From Phenylobacterium sp. (GTDB lineage Bacteria; Pseudomonadota; Alphaproteobacteria; Caulobacterales; Caulobacteraceae), in NCBI RefSeq assembly GCF_030679875.1, contig NZ_JAUXSP010000006.1, positions 193,653 through 257,652 on the forward strand: DNA of 64,000 bases, in the 5' to 3' direction. A program made the translations under genes and the position numbers. This document shows, piece by piece, positions 1 through 8,315 of the stretch. The notes under the pieces are model-generated. The model worked only from the letters and a program-made list of their open reading frames with translations. It did not search any database and had not been told where the DNA came from. Numbering within the stretch: the first letter of the stretch is position 1; each line of letters starts with the position of its first letter.

Positions 1-759
1 GGGCGCAATCCCCACCAGCCCGCCGCCATCTGGATGGCGGTCCTGCTTGAGGGGGAGTCGACCCTGCTGGACGGCGACCGCGAAATCCCCATGGCGCCGG
101 GCGACATCGTCTATGGCCCGACGGGGCAGACGGCCGGCCTGCGCCTGGAGAGCCGGTTTCGCCTGCTGTTCATCACCGCGCCGCGGGTGGCTCTGGATCA
201 CCGGCTGCTGGCGCCCTCGGCCCTGCGCCTCGGACATCTGGCGACTGTCGCGGGCATAAATCATGTTTTTTCAGGACTGTTACGAGCTACGGCTGATGCG
301 CTGGATGACCTGACGAGCGACCAGCTCCGCCCGGTCGAACTGGCGCTGACCGAGTTCCTGGTCGCCTGCCTGGCCCAGGACGGGGGGCCGGCTGCGCGGG
401 GCGGCGCCGAGGGGGCCCGTGCGGTCCAGATGCACAGGGTCCGCCAGACCATCGAGGTTCTGCTGGCCGAGCCCGAGCTCACCCTGCGCCGGGTGGCTGA
501 TGAGGACGGTGTCTCGCCCCGCTACCTGCAGAAACTGTTCGCCGGGCAGGGGCAGAGCTTCACCGGTTATGTGCGCGGCCGGCGGTTGGAGCGCTGCCGG
601 GCTGACCTCGCCAGCCCCGCCTGCGCCCAGCTCTCGATCTCGGAGATTTGCTTTCGCTGGGGCTTCAACGGCTCGGCCCATTTCAGCCGGGCCTTCCGCA
701 GCGCCTATGGCCAGTCGCCCCGGGAATACCGCCGCGCAGCCCTCGGCGAAGAGGCCTAG
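1..759 (+). CDS. AraC family transcriptional regulator (5' end cut by window edge)
   Basis: The reading frame is open to base 1, so the start lies outside the window; 252 residues are visible. The N-terminal part looks like a cupin-type ligand-binding domain (an EGESTLLDGD strand followed by PGDIVYGP). The C-terminal ~100 residues form the paired helix-turn-helix of AraC/XylS proteins, including the typical ending ISEICFRWGFNGSAHFSRAFR and SPREYRR. It should bind DNA and respond to a small molecule that I cannot identify. It converges with a ribokinase-family gene, sharing the four bases CTAG at the two stop codons, so control of that gene is possible but not shown. Confidence 0.9.
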   Translation, partial: GRNPHQPAAIWMAVLLEGESTLLDGDREIPMAPGDIVYGPTGQTAGLRLESRFRLLFITAPRVALDHRLLAPSALRLGHLATVAGINHVFSGLLRATADALDDLTSDQLRPVELALTEFLVACLAQDGGPAARGGAEGARAVQMHRVRQTIEVLLAEPELTLRRVADEDGVSPRYLQKLFAGQGQSFTGYVRGRRLERCRADLASPACAQLSISEICFRWGFNGSAHFSRAFRSAYGQSPREYRRAALGEEA

Positions 760-1667
760 GCGCCCGCCATCAGCGCCTCGACCTCGGCGGCCAGGGGCAT
801 GGAGGCCGCCGCGCCGGCCCGTGTGACCGAGAGCGCCGCGGCGGCGTTGGCGAAGGCCATGGCGTCGGGCAGGGTGAGGCCGCGACTTAGGCCAGCGGCG
901 AGGGCTCCGCAGAAGCAGTCGCCCGCGCCGGTCGTGTCCACCGCCCGCTGTCGTAGGCCGGGGACCTGGAAGGCCTCGTCCCCCCGCACCGCCACGGCGC
1001 CGGCTGCGCCCAGAGTGGCCAGCACCGTCTGACCTGGCCGGGCCAGGACCTGCGCTGCAGCGAGGGCGGCGGAAGCGTCGGCAGGTTCGGCGTCCAGGCC
1101 TGCAAAGCTCGCCAGCTCGGTCTCGTTGAGGATCAGGAGGTCGGCCAGGGCCAGCAGGGCCGCGCCCTCTGAGAGAGCAGGCGCGGTGTTGAGGATCTTG
1201 ATCGCGCCGGCCGCGTCCGGCCGCCTGAAGATCGCCTCAATGGCCTCCAATGTCGCCTCGAACTGGGTCAGGATCACCTTTGCGCCGGCGAGATCAGCGC
1301 TCAGCGCGGCCTGCGCGCCATAGAGGGCGTTGGCCCCGGCGGCGACCACGATCATGTTCCGGGCGGCGTCATCGACGGTGATGAAGGCCTGACCGGTCGG
1401 GGCGCCGGCCTCGCGCCGCACGCCACCCACATTCACGCCCGCGCCCACAAGAAAATCGAGCATGAAGTCGCCGGCGCTATCCTGGCCGACGGCGCCCAGC
1501 AGGCGCGTCTCTGCACCCAGGCAGGCGGCGGCGACGGCCTGGTTGGCGCCCTTGCCGCCGGGAAATTGGATCAGGCTCCGGCTGGCGACGGTCTCGCCGG
1601 GGCGGGGCAGATCCGCCACCCGCGCCACATGGTCCAGGTTGACGCCGCCCAGGACGCAGACGCTCAT
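756..1667 (-). CDS. rbsK: ribokinase (PfkB family sugar kinase)
   Basis: A 303-residue PfkB-family kinase that phosphorylates a free sugar, most likely ribose, in the cytoplasm. The N-terminal glycine-rich substrate motif is FPGGKGANQAVAAA, and the C-terminal ATP/anion-hole signature is DTTGAGDCFCGALAAGL with the catalytic Asp. The start at 1667 is chosen over one 18 bases upstream because GAGGAG sits about 8 bases before it and homologues begin at this point. No ribose transporter is adjacent, so the exact sugar is inferred from family resemblance only. Confidence 0.85.
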   Translation of the reverse strand: MSVCVLGGVNLDHVARVADLPRPGETVASRSLIQFPGGKGANQAVAAACLGAETRLLGAVGQDSAGDFMLDFLVGAGVNVGGVRREAGAPTGQAFITVDDAARNMIVVAAGANALYGAQAALSADLAGAKVILTQFEATLEAIEAIFRRPDAAGAIKILNTAPALSEGAALLALADLLILNETELASFAGLDAEPADASAALAAAQVLARPGQTVLATLGAAGAVAVRGDEAFQVPGLRQRAVDTTGAGDCFCGALAAGLSRGLTLPDAMAFANAAAALSVTRAGAAASMPLAAEVEALMAGA

Positions 1668-1743
1668 GGGACGACTCCTCGCCAATGACTCCAGCGTCAG
1701 GACCTAGGACATTTGCCCTGAAATGTCAGGGCCCCGCGCGGTG

Positions 1744-3123
1744 TCAGATCGCCTTGGCGTGGCGTTGTGCGTCTGGCGCGAGATGAGCGTCGAACAGGGC
1801 GCAGATGGAGCGCACCAGCATCCGTCCCCGGGGCGTCACGCTCAGCATCTGACCGTCCCAGGTCGCCAGGCCGTCCTGCTGAAAATCGTGCAGCCGGACG
1901 ATGGAGTCCTGCAGGTCAGCGATGGTGCGGCCGTGGCGTTCGCAGGCCGCGGCCAGATCAACGGCGAAGTCGCACATCAGGCGCTCAATGATATCAGCGC
2001 GGAAGCGGTCCTCGTCAGTGACCGCCACGCCCCGGGCGATGGGCAGCTTCCCGTCGGCCACGGCGTGACGCCAGCCAAGTTCCTGGGTGATGTTCTGCAC
2101 ATAGCCCCCCGGCGTCGTGCCGATGGCCGAGGCGCCGAGCCCCAGCAGCGTACCGGCCGCGTCGGTGGTGTAGCCCTGGAAGTTGCGATGCAGGGTCCCA
2201 TTGGCGGCGGCCTTGGCCAGGGCGTCCTGCGGCAGGGCGAAGTGATCCAGGCCGATCTGGACATAGCCCTCGGCCTTCAGCCGTTCAGCGGCGGCCTGGC
2301 TCTGTTCCAGCCGTTCGGCGGGGCCGGGCAGGGCGGCTTCATCGATCAGCTGCTGGTGGGTCTTCATCCAGGGCACGTGGGCGTAGCCGAACAGGGCCAG
2401 CCGCTCCGGGCGCAGGGTCAGGACCGAGTCCAGGGTGGCCAGGGTGTTACGGGTGGTCTGGTGGGGCAGGCCATACATCAGGTCGAGATTGATGGAGCCG
2501 ACACCGGCCTGACGAAGATCGTTCACGCATTCGGCGATATCCTCGAACTTCTCCTGGCGATTGACCGCGTTCTGGACCTCCGGGGCCAGGTTCTGCACCC
2601 CGAGGCTGGCCCGCGACAGGCCGTGATAGGCCGCAGCCCGGATCCAGTCGCGCGACAGGACCGCAGGGTCCAGTTCGGCGGCGATCTCGGCGTCGGGGGC
2701 CAGGTTGAAGACGTGGCGCAGGCCGCCGAAGATGGTGGCCAGTTCCTCGACGCTGAGCATGTTGGGGGTGCCGCCGCCCAGGTGGATGTCGCCCACGGCC
2801 ATCTTGCCGGGCAGGGCCTGCTCCAGGATCGAGAGCTCGCTCATCAGCAGGGCGACATAGTCGCGCACGGGCTCGTGGCGGCTGACCGCCCGGGTGTTGC
2901 AGCCGCAGTACCAGCAGAGGCGGGCGCAGAACGGGATGTGCAGATAGACCGAAACCGGCGTGGTCACCGGCAGGGCCGCCAACCACTCACGATAAGTGGC
3001 TTCGTTCACCTCGGGGGTGAACTGCACCGCCGTCGGATAGCTGGTGTAGCGGGGCGCGCGACCATCGTACTTGGCGATGAGGTGTGCATCGGCGGGGGCG
3101 TGGGGGTTGTAGAGCACGGTCAT
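1744..3123 (-). CDS. hemN: oxygen-independent coproporphyrinogen III oxidase
   Basis: A radical-SAM enzyme that decarboxylates coproporphyrinogen III to protoporphyrinogen IX without oxygen, for haem synthesis under microaerobic or anaerobic conditions. With the start at 3123 it has 459 residues, the usual HemN length. The cluster motif CxxxCxxC is at residues 66-73, followed directly by a further Cys (C66, C70, C73, C75), as in true HemN. The GGGTPNML SAM-binding segment follows. The start follows GGAG with a 10-base gap; an earlier in-frame ATG at 3177 lacks support. It lies next to fixK, and a FixK-like palindrome at 3157-3170 precedes it. Confidence 0.95.
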   Translation of the reverse strand: MTVLYNPHAPADAHLIAKYDGRAPRYTSYPTAVQFTPEVNEATYREWLAALPVTTPVSVYLHIPFCARLCWYCGCNTRAVSRHEPVRDYVALLMSELSILEQALPGKMAVGDIHLGGGTPNMLSVEELATIFGGLRHVFNLAPDAEIAAELDPAVLSRDWIRAAAYHGLSRASLGVQNLAPEVQNAVNRQEKFEDIAECVNDLRQAGVGSINLDLMYGLPHQTTRNTLATLDSVLTLRPERLALFGYAHVPWMKTHQQLIDEAALPGPAERLEQSQAAAERLKAEGYVQIGLDHFALPQDALAKAAANGTLHRNFQGYTTDAAGTLLGLGASAIGTTPGGYVQNITQELGWRHAVADGKLPIARGVAVTDEDRFRADIIERLMCDFAVDLAAACERHGRTIADLQDSIVRLHDFQQDGLATWDGQMLSVTPRGRMLVRSICALFDAHLAPDAQRHAKAI

Positions 3124-3156
3124 GAACCATCTTCTCCAAGGGGTCGGCGCCTCGCC

Positions 3157-3170
3157 CTGACCCAGATCAA
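3157..3170 (-). promoter_or_regulatory. FNR/FixK-type box upstream of hemN
   Basis: Read on the minus strand the site is TTGATCTGGGTCAG, against the FNR/FixK consensus TTGAT-N4-ATCAA. The left half is perfect and the right half has two mismatches. Its centre is about 40 bases before the hemN start codon. hemN genes are classic FNR/FixK targets, and fixK is the next gene. Binding is inferred. Confidence 0.6.
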
Positions 3171-3341
3171 AGCCCAATACCGACGCTGAGCAGACTTGAA
3201 CCGGCCAGCCCCAGGGCGCTGGTCAAAAAGCAACTGCCGGCGCAGCGAGACCAGCTCCGTCTGGGGCGGAGCCGGGCGCTGCGCCGGCGGCGCTGAAGCA
3301 GGACCTCGACCGCGACGGGGTGGATGCGGGGCGAGATCCGG

Positions 3342-3370
3342 TCTCGACAGGTCCGGGCGCGGGCCTGGGC
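3342..3370. repeat. copy 1 of a ~29-base dispersed repeat
   Basis: The segment begins TCTCGACAGGTCCGGGCGC and closely matches 41101-41130, which begins TCTCGACAGGTCTGGGCGC. The first 12 bases are identical, and over the whole stretch there are about two substitutions and one or two extra bases. It lies just downstream of the fixK stop in the 265-base hemN-fixK gap. I see nothing else identifiable in that gap apart from the hemN promoter. Confidence 0.5.
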
Positions 3371-3388
3371 AAGCCCACGCTCGATGGC

Positions 3389-4033
3389 CTATTCGGCGAG
3401 ACGTTCCAACGCATCCCAGCGGGTCACGCGGAAGCGCCGGCAGCCGTCGAATTCGACGACCGAGGCGCCCTGAAGCTGGGTCAGCATCCGCGAGACGGTT
3501 TCAATGGTCAGGCCCAGATAGTCGGCCATGTCCTGGCGCCCCATGGGCAGGGCGATCTGCTGGGAGCGATCGCGCTGGGCCAGGTCCATCAGGAAAGAGG
3601 CGACCTTCTCGCAGGCGGTCTTGCGGCCCAGCACCAGCAGGTGCTCCTGGGTGCGCTCCAGTTCGCGGCGGGTGGCCTGCCAGAGCGCGCGATCCAGATC
3701 TTCGTCGCCGGCGAAAGTCTTTACCGCCGAACGTTTCACCACCAACAGGGTGCAGTCGCACAGGGCCTCGGCCGAGAAACGATGCAGCTCACCGGTTTCC
3801 AGGCCGACCAGGTCGCCAGCGTAGTAGAAGCTGCCCACCTGGCGTCGGCCGTCGCTCAGCAGGCGGGTGGTCCGCACCGCGCCGGACACGACGATGTAGA
3901 GCAGGTCGGCCTCTTCATCCTGGCAGAAGATTTCCTCGTCCTTGGCGAAGTTCATGCGCAGCCCAAGACGCTCCATCACCTGAGCGATGGCGGGGGTGGC
4001 GAGGGGGGCGTCGGAGGCGTAGGCGAGGGTCAT
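3389..4033 (-). CDS. fixK: CRP/FNR family transcriptional regulator, FixK type
   Basis: A 214-residue regulator with an N-terminal cyclic-nucleotide-binding-like beta roll and a C-terminal winged helix. The recognition helix reads ETVSRMLTQLQ, with the E..SR pattern that reads TTGAT half-sites. It lacks the N-terminal cysteine cluster of true Fnr, so it should not sense oxygen through an iron-sulfur cluster. That fits FixK, whose level is set by FixJ. Start 4033 is preferred over 4090: an AGGA(C) stretch precedes it and homologous sequence begins there. A FixJ-like site lies 71 bases upstream. It probably activates hemN, the quinone reductase and the receiver-only gene nearby, plus terminal oxidase genes elsewhere. 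Confidence 0.92.
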   Translation of the reverse strand: MTLAYASDAPLATPAIAQVMERLGLRMNFAKDEEIFCQDEEADLLYIVVSGAVRTTRLLSDGRRQVGSFYYAGDLVGLETGELHRFSAEALCDCTLLVVKRSAVKTFAGDEDLDRALWQATRRELERTQEHLLVLGRKTACEKVASFLMDLAQRDRSQQIALPMGRQDMADYLGLTIETVSRMLTQLQGASVVEFDGCRRFRVTRWDALERLAE

Positions 4034-4103
4034 GGCGGAGGTCCTTGAGCCGATGACCTCATCCTGGCGCGCGCCGCCCTGCGCTGACATTCAGGTCCGC
4101 TAC

Positions 4104-4117
4104 CTAAGTAGTTTCCC
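4104..4117. promoter_or_regulatory. FixJ-binding-like site upstream of fixK
   Basis: CTAAGTAGTTTCCC differs at one position from GTAAGTAGTTTCCC, which I recall as the high-affinity FixJ site of the Sinorhizobium meliloti fixK promoter. The core also forms an inverted repeat, CTAC-CTAA-GTAG, at 4100-4111. It lies 71 bases upstream of the fixK start, on the fixK side of the divergent intergenic region. The call rests on sequence similarity and on fixJ being two genes away. Confidence 0.75.
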
Positions 4118-4164
4118 GGAAGTGCGGCGCCTGGAATCTGTGGCGCCTCGCAGCGTCGGCGTCC

Positions 4165-4178
4165 TTGACGCTCGTCAA
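4165..4178 (+). promoter_or_regulatory. FNR/FixK box between fixK and quinone reductase gene
   Basis: TTGACGCTCGTCAA is a perfect inverted repeat of TTGAC around four bases, close to the FNR/FixK consensus TTGAT-N4-ATCAA. It lies 51-64 bases upstream of the gene starting at 4229 and about 130 bases from fixK. It is best placed to activate the flavodoxin-fold gene. Autoregulation of fixK is also possible. Confidence 0.8.
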
Positions 4179-4228
4179 GGCGCCGGCCCGGATCACAGCC
4201 CAAGACTGTCGAGCCTGGAGAGCTCCCC

Positions 4229-4831
4229 ATGACGGCCGCCCGAATCGCCCCCCGCAAGATCCTGCTGATTAACGGCCATCCCGATCCCCATCCGGACCGG
4301 CTGTGTTCGGCCTTGGCCAGCGCCTATGCCGAAGGGGCGCAAGCTGCGGGCCATCACGTCAGGCGGATCGAAGTCGGCGGGCTGGCGTTGCCGCCCATCA
4401 CCTCCCAGGCCGCCTTCATGGCCCCCTCAAGCCCTGAGGTCGCCGAACTCCAGGCGGCCGTGCGGGAGGCCGATCATCTGGTGCTGATCTACCCGCTTTG
4501 GCTGGGGGCGCCCCCAGCCGTGCTCAAGGCCTTCCTCGAACAGGTGTTCCGCTATGGCCTGGCCCTGGCGGCGCCGGGGGAGGCCAAGGGGGTCAAGGGC
4601 CTGCTCGCTGGCCGCTCCGCCCGGGTTGTGGTGACCATGGGCATGCCGGGCTTCATCTTCCGCCTGGTCTTCTTCGCTCACGGCCTGAAGTGCGTCAGCC
4701 GGGGGCTGCTGTGGGTGTCGGGATACCGGCCGGTGCGAGAGATGGCCCTTGGTCCCGTCGAATCGCCCGATCCGGCCCGCCGACTGCGTTGGATTGCACG
4801 CCTGCGCAGCCTAGGCGCAGAGGCTGCATGA
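4229..4831 (+). CDS. flavodoxin-fold NAD(P)H dehydrogenase (quinone) family protein
   Basis: A 200-residue protein of the NQO1/KefF/MdaB family: FMN or FAD-bound enzymes that reduce quinones with NAD(P)H in the cytoplasm. The N-terminus has the flavin-phosphate loop after a beta strand (LLINGHPDPHPDRLCSAL), then the typical DHLVLIYPLWLGAPPAVLKAFLEQVF segment around residues 85-110. It diverges from fixK with a strong FNR/FixK box 51-64 bases before its start, so it is probably induced at low oxygen. The exact substrate cannot be assigned. Confidence 0.85.
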   Translation: MTAARIAPRKILLINGHPDPHPDRLCSALASAYAEGAQAAGHHVRRIEVGGLALPPITSQAAFMAPSSPEVAELQAAVREADHLVLIYPLWLGAPPAVLKAFLEQVFRYGLALAAPGEAKGVKGLLAGRSARVVVTMGMPGFIFRLVFFAHGLKCVSRGLLWVSGYRPVREMALGPVESPDPARRLRWIARLRSLGAEAA

Positions 4832-4845
4832 ACGACTGCGCCTCC

Positions 4846-5220
4846 TCAGAGGGGCAGCATCTGGTGGATGTGGCCGAGCAGTAGATCTCCGAGAAGGGGT
4901 TTCTCGACCACCTGAGCCTGAAGGCGTGCGGCCCGGGCGCGGACCTCCGGCGTGGGGTTGCTGGTGATCAGTATGGCGGGCAACGCCACGGCGCGGTCGC
5001 GGAGAACCTGCAGCACATCCAGCCCTGACATGCCGCTCAGGCGATAGTCCAGCACCAGACAGGCCCGATCCTCCGGCAAGACCTGCCTCATGAGGTCTTC
5101 TCCAGTGGCGGAGGATTTCACGCGATAACCTTCGATCTCGAGGGAGAAGGTCAGCGCCCGTCTCAGAGCCGCATCGTCGTCTAGCAGGACGACCATAGGC
5201 GCAGGACGTATGACGGTCAT
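4846..5220 (-). CDS. single-domain response regulator, FixT-like position
   Basis: A 124-residue receiver domain with no output domain. Phospho-acceptor Asp58 (VLDYRLSGMSG), the acidic DDD at 14-16, the Thr of LITSN and Lys107 (VEKP) are all present. In Caulobacter crescentus, a receiver-only protein, FixT, is made under FixK control and inhibits FixL. This gene has the same company (fixL, fixJ, fixK) and a FixK-like box at 5292-5305. Unlike what I recall of C. crescentus FixT, which binds an Fe-S cluster through several cysteines, it has a single Cys (54). Start 5220 lacks a clear Shine-Dalgarno; 5235 and 5265 are in-frame alternatives. The FixT role is inference. Confidence 0.8.
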   Translation of the reverse strand: MTVIRPAPMVVLLDDDAALRRALTFSLEIEGYRVKSSATGEDLMRQVLPEDRACLVLDYRLSGMSGLDVLQVLRDRAVALPAILITSNPTPEVRARAARLQAQVVEKPLLGDLLLGHIHQMLPL

Positions 5221-5291
5221 GGTCTCAGCAAGCATTGGCCACGGGCTCAGGGAGCGGAACGCCAAATCTAGGGGCGGGGGGGCGCCCGTCC

Positions 5292-5305
5292 TTGATCCAA
5301 CGCAA
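5292..5305. promoter_or_regulatory. FNR/FixK-type box upstream of receiver-only gene
   Basis: TTGATCCAACGCAA has one perfect TTGAT half-site and a second half with two mismatches, spaced by four bases. It is centred about 78 bases before the start at 5220, in the gap between fixJ and the receiver-only gene. The position suits activation of the latter by FixK. Confidence 0.6.
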
Positions 5306-5356
5306 AGGTCAGCCGCGGGCGCCCAGCCCGAGCGAGATTTCCTGCTGCGCCATGCC

Positions 5357-5953
5357 CTAGGGTCTGATCAACAGCACCATGCGGATCAGCTCCGAGAGGC
5401 CCCGAGCGCCGGTCTTCGACATGACGTTGGCCCTGTAGACCTCCACCGTTCTGGGGCTGATACCCAGTTCGTGGGCGATCACCTTGTTCAGCTTGCCCTC
5501 GACAACGCCCTCAAGAACCTCGTGCTCCCGGGGGGAGAGACTGTCGAGAACGGCGCGAACCCGCTCGCGTTCGGGGTCCTCGGCGATGGTCGGGCTCTGC
5601 GCTGTGCGGATCGCCGCCAGGAGTCGGTCCTCCTCGAATGGCTTCTCCAGAAAGTCGACCACCCCGGCCTTCATGGCCTCTACCGCCAGGGGCACGTCAC
5701 CGTGACCTGTGATCATGATCACAGGATAGGCGCATCCGCGGGACTTCAGCCGCCGCACCAGCTCCAGCCCTGACATCTCAGGCATACGGATGTCCGTAAC
5801 GATCACGCCAGCGGGCGCCGCATCCAGCGCCTCGAGGAACCGCGGGGCTGAGTCGTAGGTGCGGGCGACGAGTCCGGCCGTGTCCAGGAGGAAGGCGAGG
5901 GATTCGCGCATCGCCTCGTCATCGTCGATCACATGAACAACAGATTCAGTCAT
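5357..5953 (-). CDS. fixJ: two-component response regulator FixJ
   Basis: A 198-residue FixJ with an N-terminal receiver domain, phospho-acceptor Asp54 ([11 protein letters not shown]), the Thr in MITGHGD and the Lys in FLEKPF. The C-terminal LuxR-type helix-turn-helix carries the [22 protein letters not shown] signature. Phosphorylated FixJ activates fixK. The start at 5953 overlaps the end of fixL by eight bases, so the pair is translationally coupled. The matching DNA site is seen upstream of fixK at 4104. Confidence 0.95.
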   Translation of the reverse strand: MTESVVHVIDDDEAMRESLAFLLDTAGLVARTYDSAPRFLEALDAAPAGVIVTDIRMPEMSGLELVRRLKSRGCAYPVIMITGHGDVPLAVEAMKAGVVDFLEKPFEEDRLLAAIRTAQSPTIAEDPERERVRAVLDSLSPREHEVLEGVVEGKLNKVIAHELGISPRTVEVYRANVMSKTGARGLSELIRMVLLIRP

Positions 5954-7439
5954 CGGACTCCAAATCCTCACGCCTCACCCCGCGAAGGGTGAAGCGAAAA
6001 ATCGTGCCGCCCCCCGGATTAGGCTCGGCCCAGATCCGTCCCCCGTGCGCTTCGACGATCGTCCGCGAGATCGAAAGGCCAACACCCATACCTTGGGGCT
6101 TGGTGGTCACGAAAGGCTGGAAGAGCTGATCGATCATCTGCGGGGCGATCCCTGGACCTGAATCGGCGACGGTCACCTCAACCATATCCTCGGCGGCGGG
6201 CTGGGTCGCGACGGTCAGTTCCCGGCGCGTCGAGGTCTCCATGGCGTCAATGGCGTTGCGCATGAGGTTCAGCAGCACCTGCTGGATCTGGACCTTGTCG
6301 GCCAGAACCAGGCCCAGCTGGTGATCGAGCTGGAACTGCAGGCGCACCCCCCGCTCCTTGGCGCCGATCATGGCCAGGGCCCCGGCTTCCTCCAGAAGCT
6401 GCGGCAGATTTTCGATGCGTCGGTCAGATTCGCCCTTGGACACGAAGTCCCGCAGGCGCCGGATGATATGGCCTGCCCGCAGCGCCTGTTCGGTGGCGCT
6501 GGACAGGGCGCCCTTGATCTTGTCGCGGTCCAGTTGCGGCGCGTCCAACAGTCGCTCGGAGCCCTTCACATAGTTGGCGATGGCCGACAGGGGCTGGTTC
6601 AGCTCATGGGCCAGGGCGGAGGCCATTTCGCCGAGCGCAGTCAGCCTGGAGACGTGAACCAGCTCCGACTGCAGATCCTGCACCCGGCGCTCGGTGCTCT
6701 GGCGCTCGGTCAAGTCGCGGACAAAGCCGGTGAAGAACCGATTGCCCATCGTCTCCATCTCGCCGACGGCCAGTTCCATGGGAAAGGTGGAGCCGTCCTT
6801 TCGTGCGCCCACCACGACCCGGCCAATACCGATAATCCGCCGCTCGCCGGTCTGCATGTAGCGCAGCAGATAGCCGTCGTGCTGCTCCCGGTAGGGACTG
6901 GGCATCAGGGCCGAGACATTGCGGCCCACAGCTTCGTCCGCGCGCAGGCCAAACAGTCGTTCTGCGGTCGCGCTGAACGAGCGCATCACCCCAAGGTCGT
7001 CGATGACGATCATCGCGTCGGGAACAGTCTCCAGAATGGACCGGAGCCTGGCCTCGCTCTCGGCCAGGTGCAGGATGGCCTGTGCGCCCTCGGTGGTGCG
7101 CCGCTGCAGGTGGCTGCCGGCGATAGCGATCGCGACGCCGCTGATGACGAACAGCAGACTGTCGACCTGGTTGGCCATGCCGGTAAACGCGGCATGTCCG
7201 CCGAGCGCCCACGCACACCCCATGCCGGCGAAGGTCGCCAGCAGGGCCGGGCCTGCGCCCCCCATGAGCCCGCCTATGACGGCGGCTGGCAGGAAGACCA
7301 GATAAACGGTCCGTTCCCCCACCAGAGGCAGGATCGCGACAAAAAGGGCCGCCGATAGGGCGGTAGCCCCCACCGCCCACAGGTATCCGGTCCAGGCGGG
7401 TCGCCGAGTTGCGACGTTGTGCCAAGTGAGCCAGTGCAT
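5946..7439 (-). CDS. fixL: oxygen-sensing haem PAS histidine kinase FixL
   Basis: A 497-residue membrane kinase. About four hydrophobic segments lie in residues 15-110. A PAS domain follows, with the FixL haem pocket: His187 in [12 protein letters not shown] as proximal ligand, then [11 protein letters not shown] with the conserved arginine and [14 protein letters not shown]. The HisKA domain has His278 in [13 protein letters not shown], and the ATPase domain has N, G1 and G2 boxes. Deoxy haem allows autophosphorylation and transfer to FixJ. The start at 7439 has no clear ribosome site; an upstream ATG at 7490 would add a basic stretch and is less likely. It is transcribed with fixJ. Confidence 0.95.
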   Translation of the reverse strand: MHWLTWHNVATRRPAWTGYLWAVGATALSAALFVAILPLVGERTVYLVFLPAAVIGGLMGGAGPALLATFAGMGCAWALGGHAAFTGMANQVDSLLFVISGVAIAIAGSHLQRRTTEGAQAILHLAESEARLRSILETVPDAMIVIDDLGVMRSFSATAERLFGLRADEAVGRNVSALMPSPYREQHDGYLLRYMQTGERRIIGIGRVVVGARKDGSTFPMELAVGEMETMGNRFFTGFVRDLTERQSTERRVQDLQSELVHVSRLTALGEMASALAHELNQPLSAIANYVKGSERLLDAPQLDRDKIKGALSSATEQALRAGHIIRRLRDFVSKGESDRRIENLPQLLEEAGALAMIGAKERGVRLQFQLDHQLGLVLADKVQIQQVLLNLMRNAIDAMETSTRRELTVATQPAAEDMVEVTVADSGPGIAPQMIDQLFQPFVTTKPQGMGVGLSISRTIVEAHGGRIWAEPNPGGGTIFRFTLRGVRREDLESDD

Positions 7440-7522
7440 GGAGAGATGCGGTAGAAGGGGTCGCCGCGCTTGGCAAGCACGGCGGACCAACCGCGCGGGC
7501 GGTGGCGGAAGAGGCGACTGAG

Positions 7523-8146
7523 ATGGACGAGGTCAGATGGGCGCCCTTTCTCGTGGCCGCAGTGCTGATCGAGCTCACCCCCGGCCCCAACATGGGCTAC
7601 CTCGCCCTGGCCAGCGCGCGACGGGGTTGGGCCGCCGGTCTGTTGACCGTCGCGGGCGTGACCTTGGGACTGACGGTCCACATGGTGGCCGCCGCGGCAG
7701 GGCTGTCGCAATTGGCTGCCGCCCAGCCCCTGTTGTACGAGGGGCTCCGCTGGACAGGCGTCTTCTACCTGCTTTGGCTAGCCTGGGAAGGCTGGCGCGA
7801 CCGTGCGGCGTCTTCGACCTTGGAAGACAAGTCGGTCGGGGATTGGCGGGACGTGCGCCGGGGTTTCATCACCAACCTGCTGAATCCGAAGGCGCTGATC
7901 TTCTATGTGGCGGTGTTGCCAAGCTTCGCGCCCCCTGGCGCGGAGAGCCCGTTGCGGGTCTTCCTGCTGCTGGGTTCGATCCACCTCACCGTCTCGATAG
8001 TGATCCACATCGCGATCGTGGCCCTGGGCGCCCGCGCCTATGACTGGGTGGCCCGGACCGACCGGGCGCCCCAGATCCAGGGCGCCTTCGCCCTAGGTCT
8101 GGTGGCGGTGGCGGCCTGGGTGGCCTGGAGCACCCGGGGGGGCTAG
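7523..8146 (+). CDS. LysE/RhtB family amino-acid exporter
   Basis: A 207-residue inner-membrane protein with five or six hydrophobic segments. It has the LysE-family signature [23 protein letters not shown] near the N-terminus and [19 protein letters not shown] at mid-protein. These transporters export amino acids or their derivatives by proton exchange; the substrate is unknown. Start 7523 follows GAAGAGG by about 8 bases; an ATG at 7502 is an alternative. It diverges from fixL and converges with the small gene at 8143-8247, overlapping at the stops. Confidence 0.9.
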   Translation: MDEVRWAPFLVAAVLIELTPGPNMGYLALASARRGWAAGLLTVAGVTLGLTVHMVAAAAGLSQLAAAQPLLYEGLRWTGVFYLLWLAWEGWRDRAASSTLEDKSVGDWRDVRRGFITNLLNPKALIFYVAVLPSFAPPGAESPLRVFLLLGSIHLTVSIVIHIAIVALGARAYDWVARTDRAPQIQGAFALGLVAVAAWVAWSTRGG

Positions 8147-8247
8147 CGCTTGCCGCCGTTCGACCAGAGGCTGAACCCAAACAGGGTGACGGCGAAGGCG
8201 CCGAAGGTGGCCAGGACCAAGCCCAGGTAAAGGTCGTGAAAACTCAT
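8143..8247 (-). CDS. 34-residue single-pass membrane protein, unannotated type
   Basis: A small ORF on the minus strand starting ATG at 8247 after AGGAG at an ideal distance. It encodes MSFHDLYLGLVLATFGAFAV and then [14 protein letters not shown]. Residues ~6-28 form one hydrophobic helix with small-residue spacing (G9, G16, G24), and the tail is basic, so a one-pass membrane peptide with its C-terminus in the cytoplasm is plausible. The stop overlaps the end of the LysE gene tail to tail. A FixJ-like CTAGGTAG at 8316-8323 lies 69 bases before its start, nearly the spacing seen at fixK. I do not recognise the family; an oxidase accessory peptide is one guess. Confidence 0.6.
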   Translation of the reverse strand: MSFHDLYLGLVLATFGAFAVTLFGFSLWSNGGKR

Positions 8248-8315
8248 GGTTTGCTCCTCTCGAATGCAGGAAAGGATTCCGTCCGGCCGCTCAGGCGAAA
8301 ATTCCGGTTTGACGC

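Noticed and set aside
1723-3189. 488-codon open frame on the plus strand opposite hemN
   Set aside because: It mirrors hemN codon by codon, as high-GC genes often do. The translation is Gly/Gln/His-rich without a recognisable domain.
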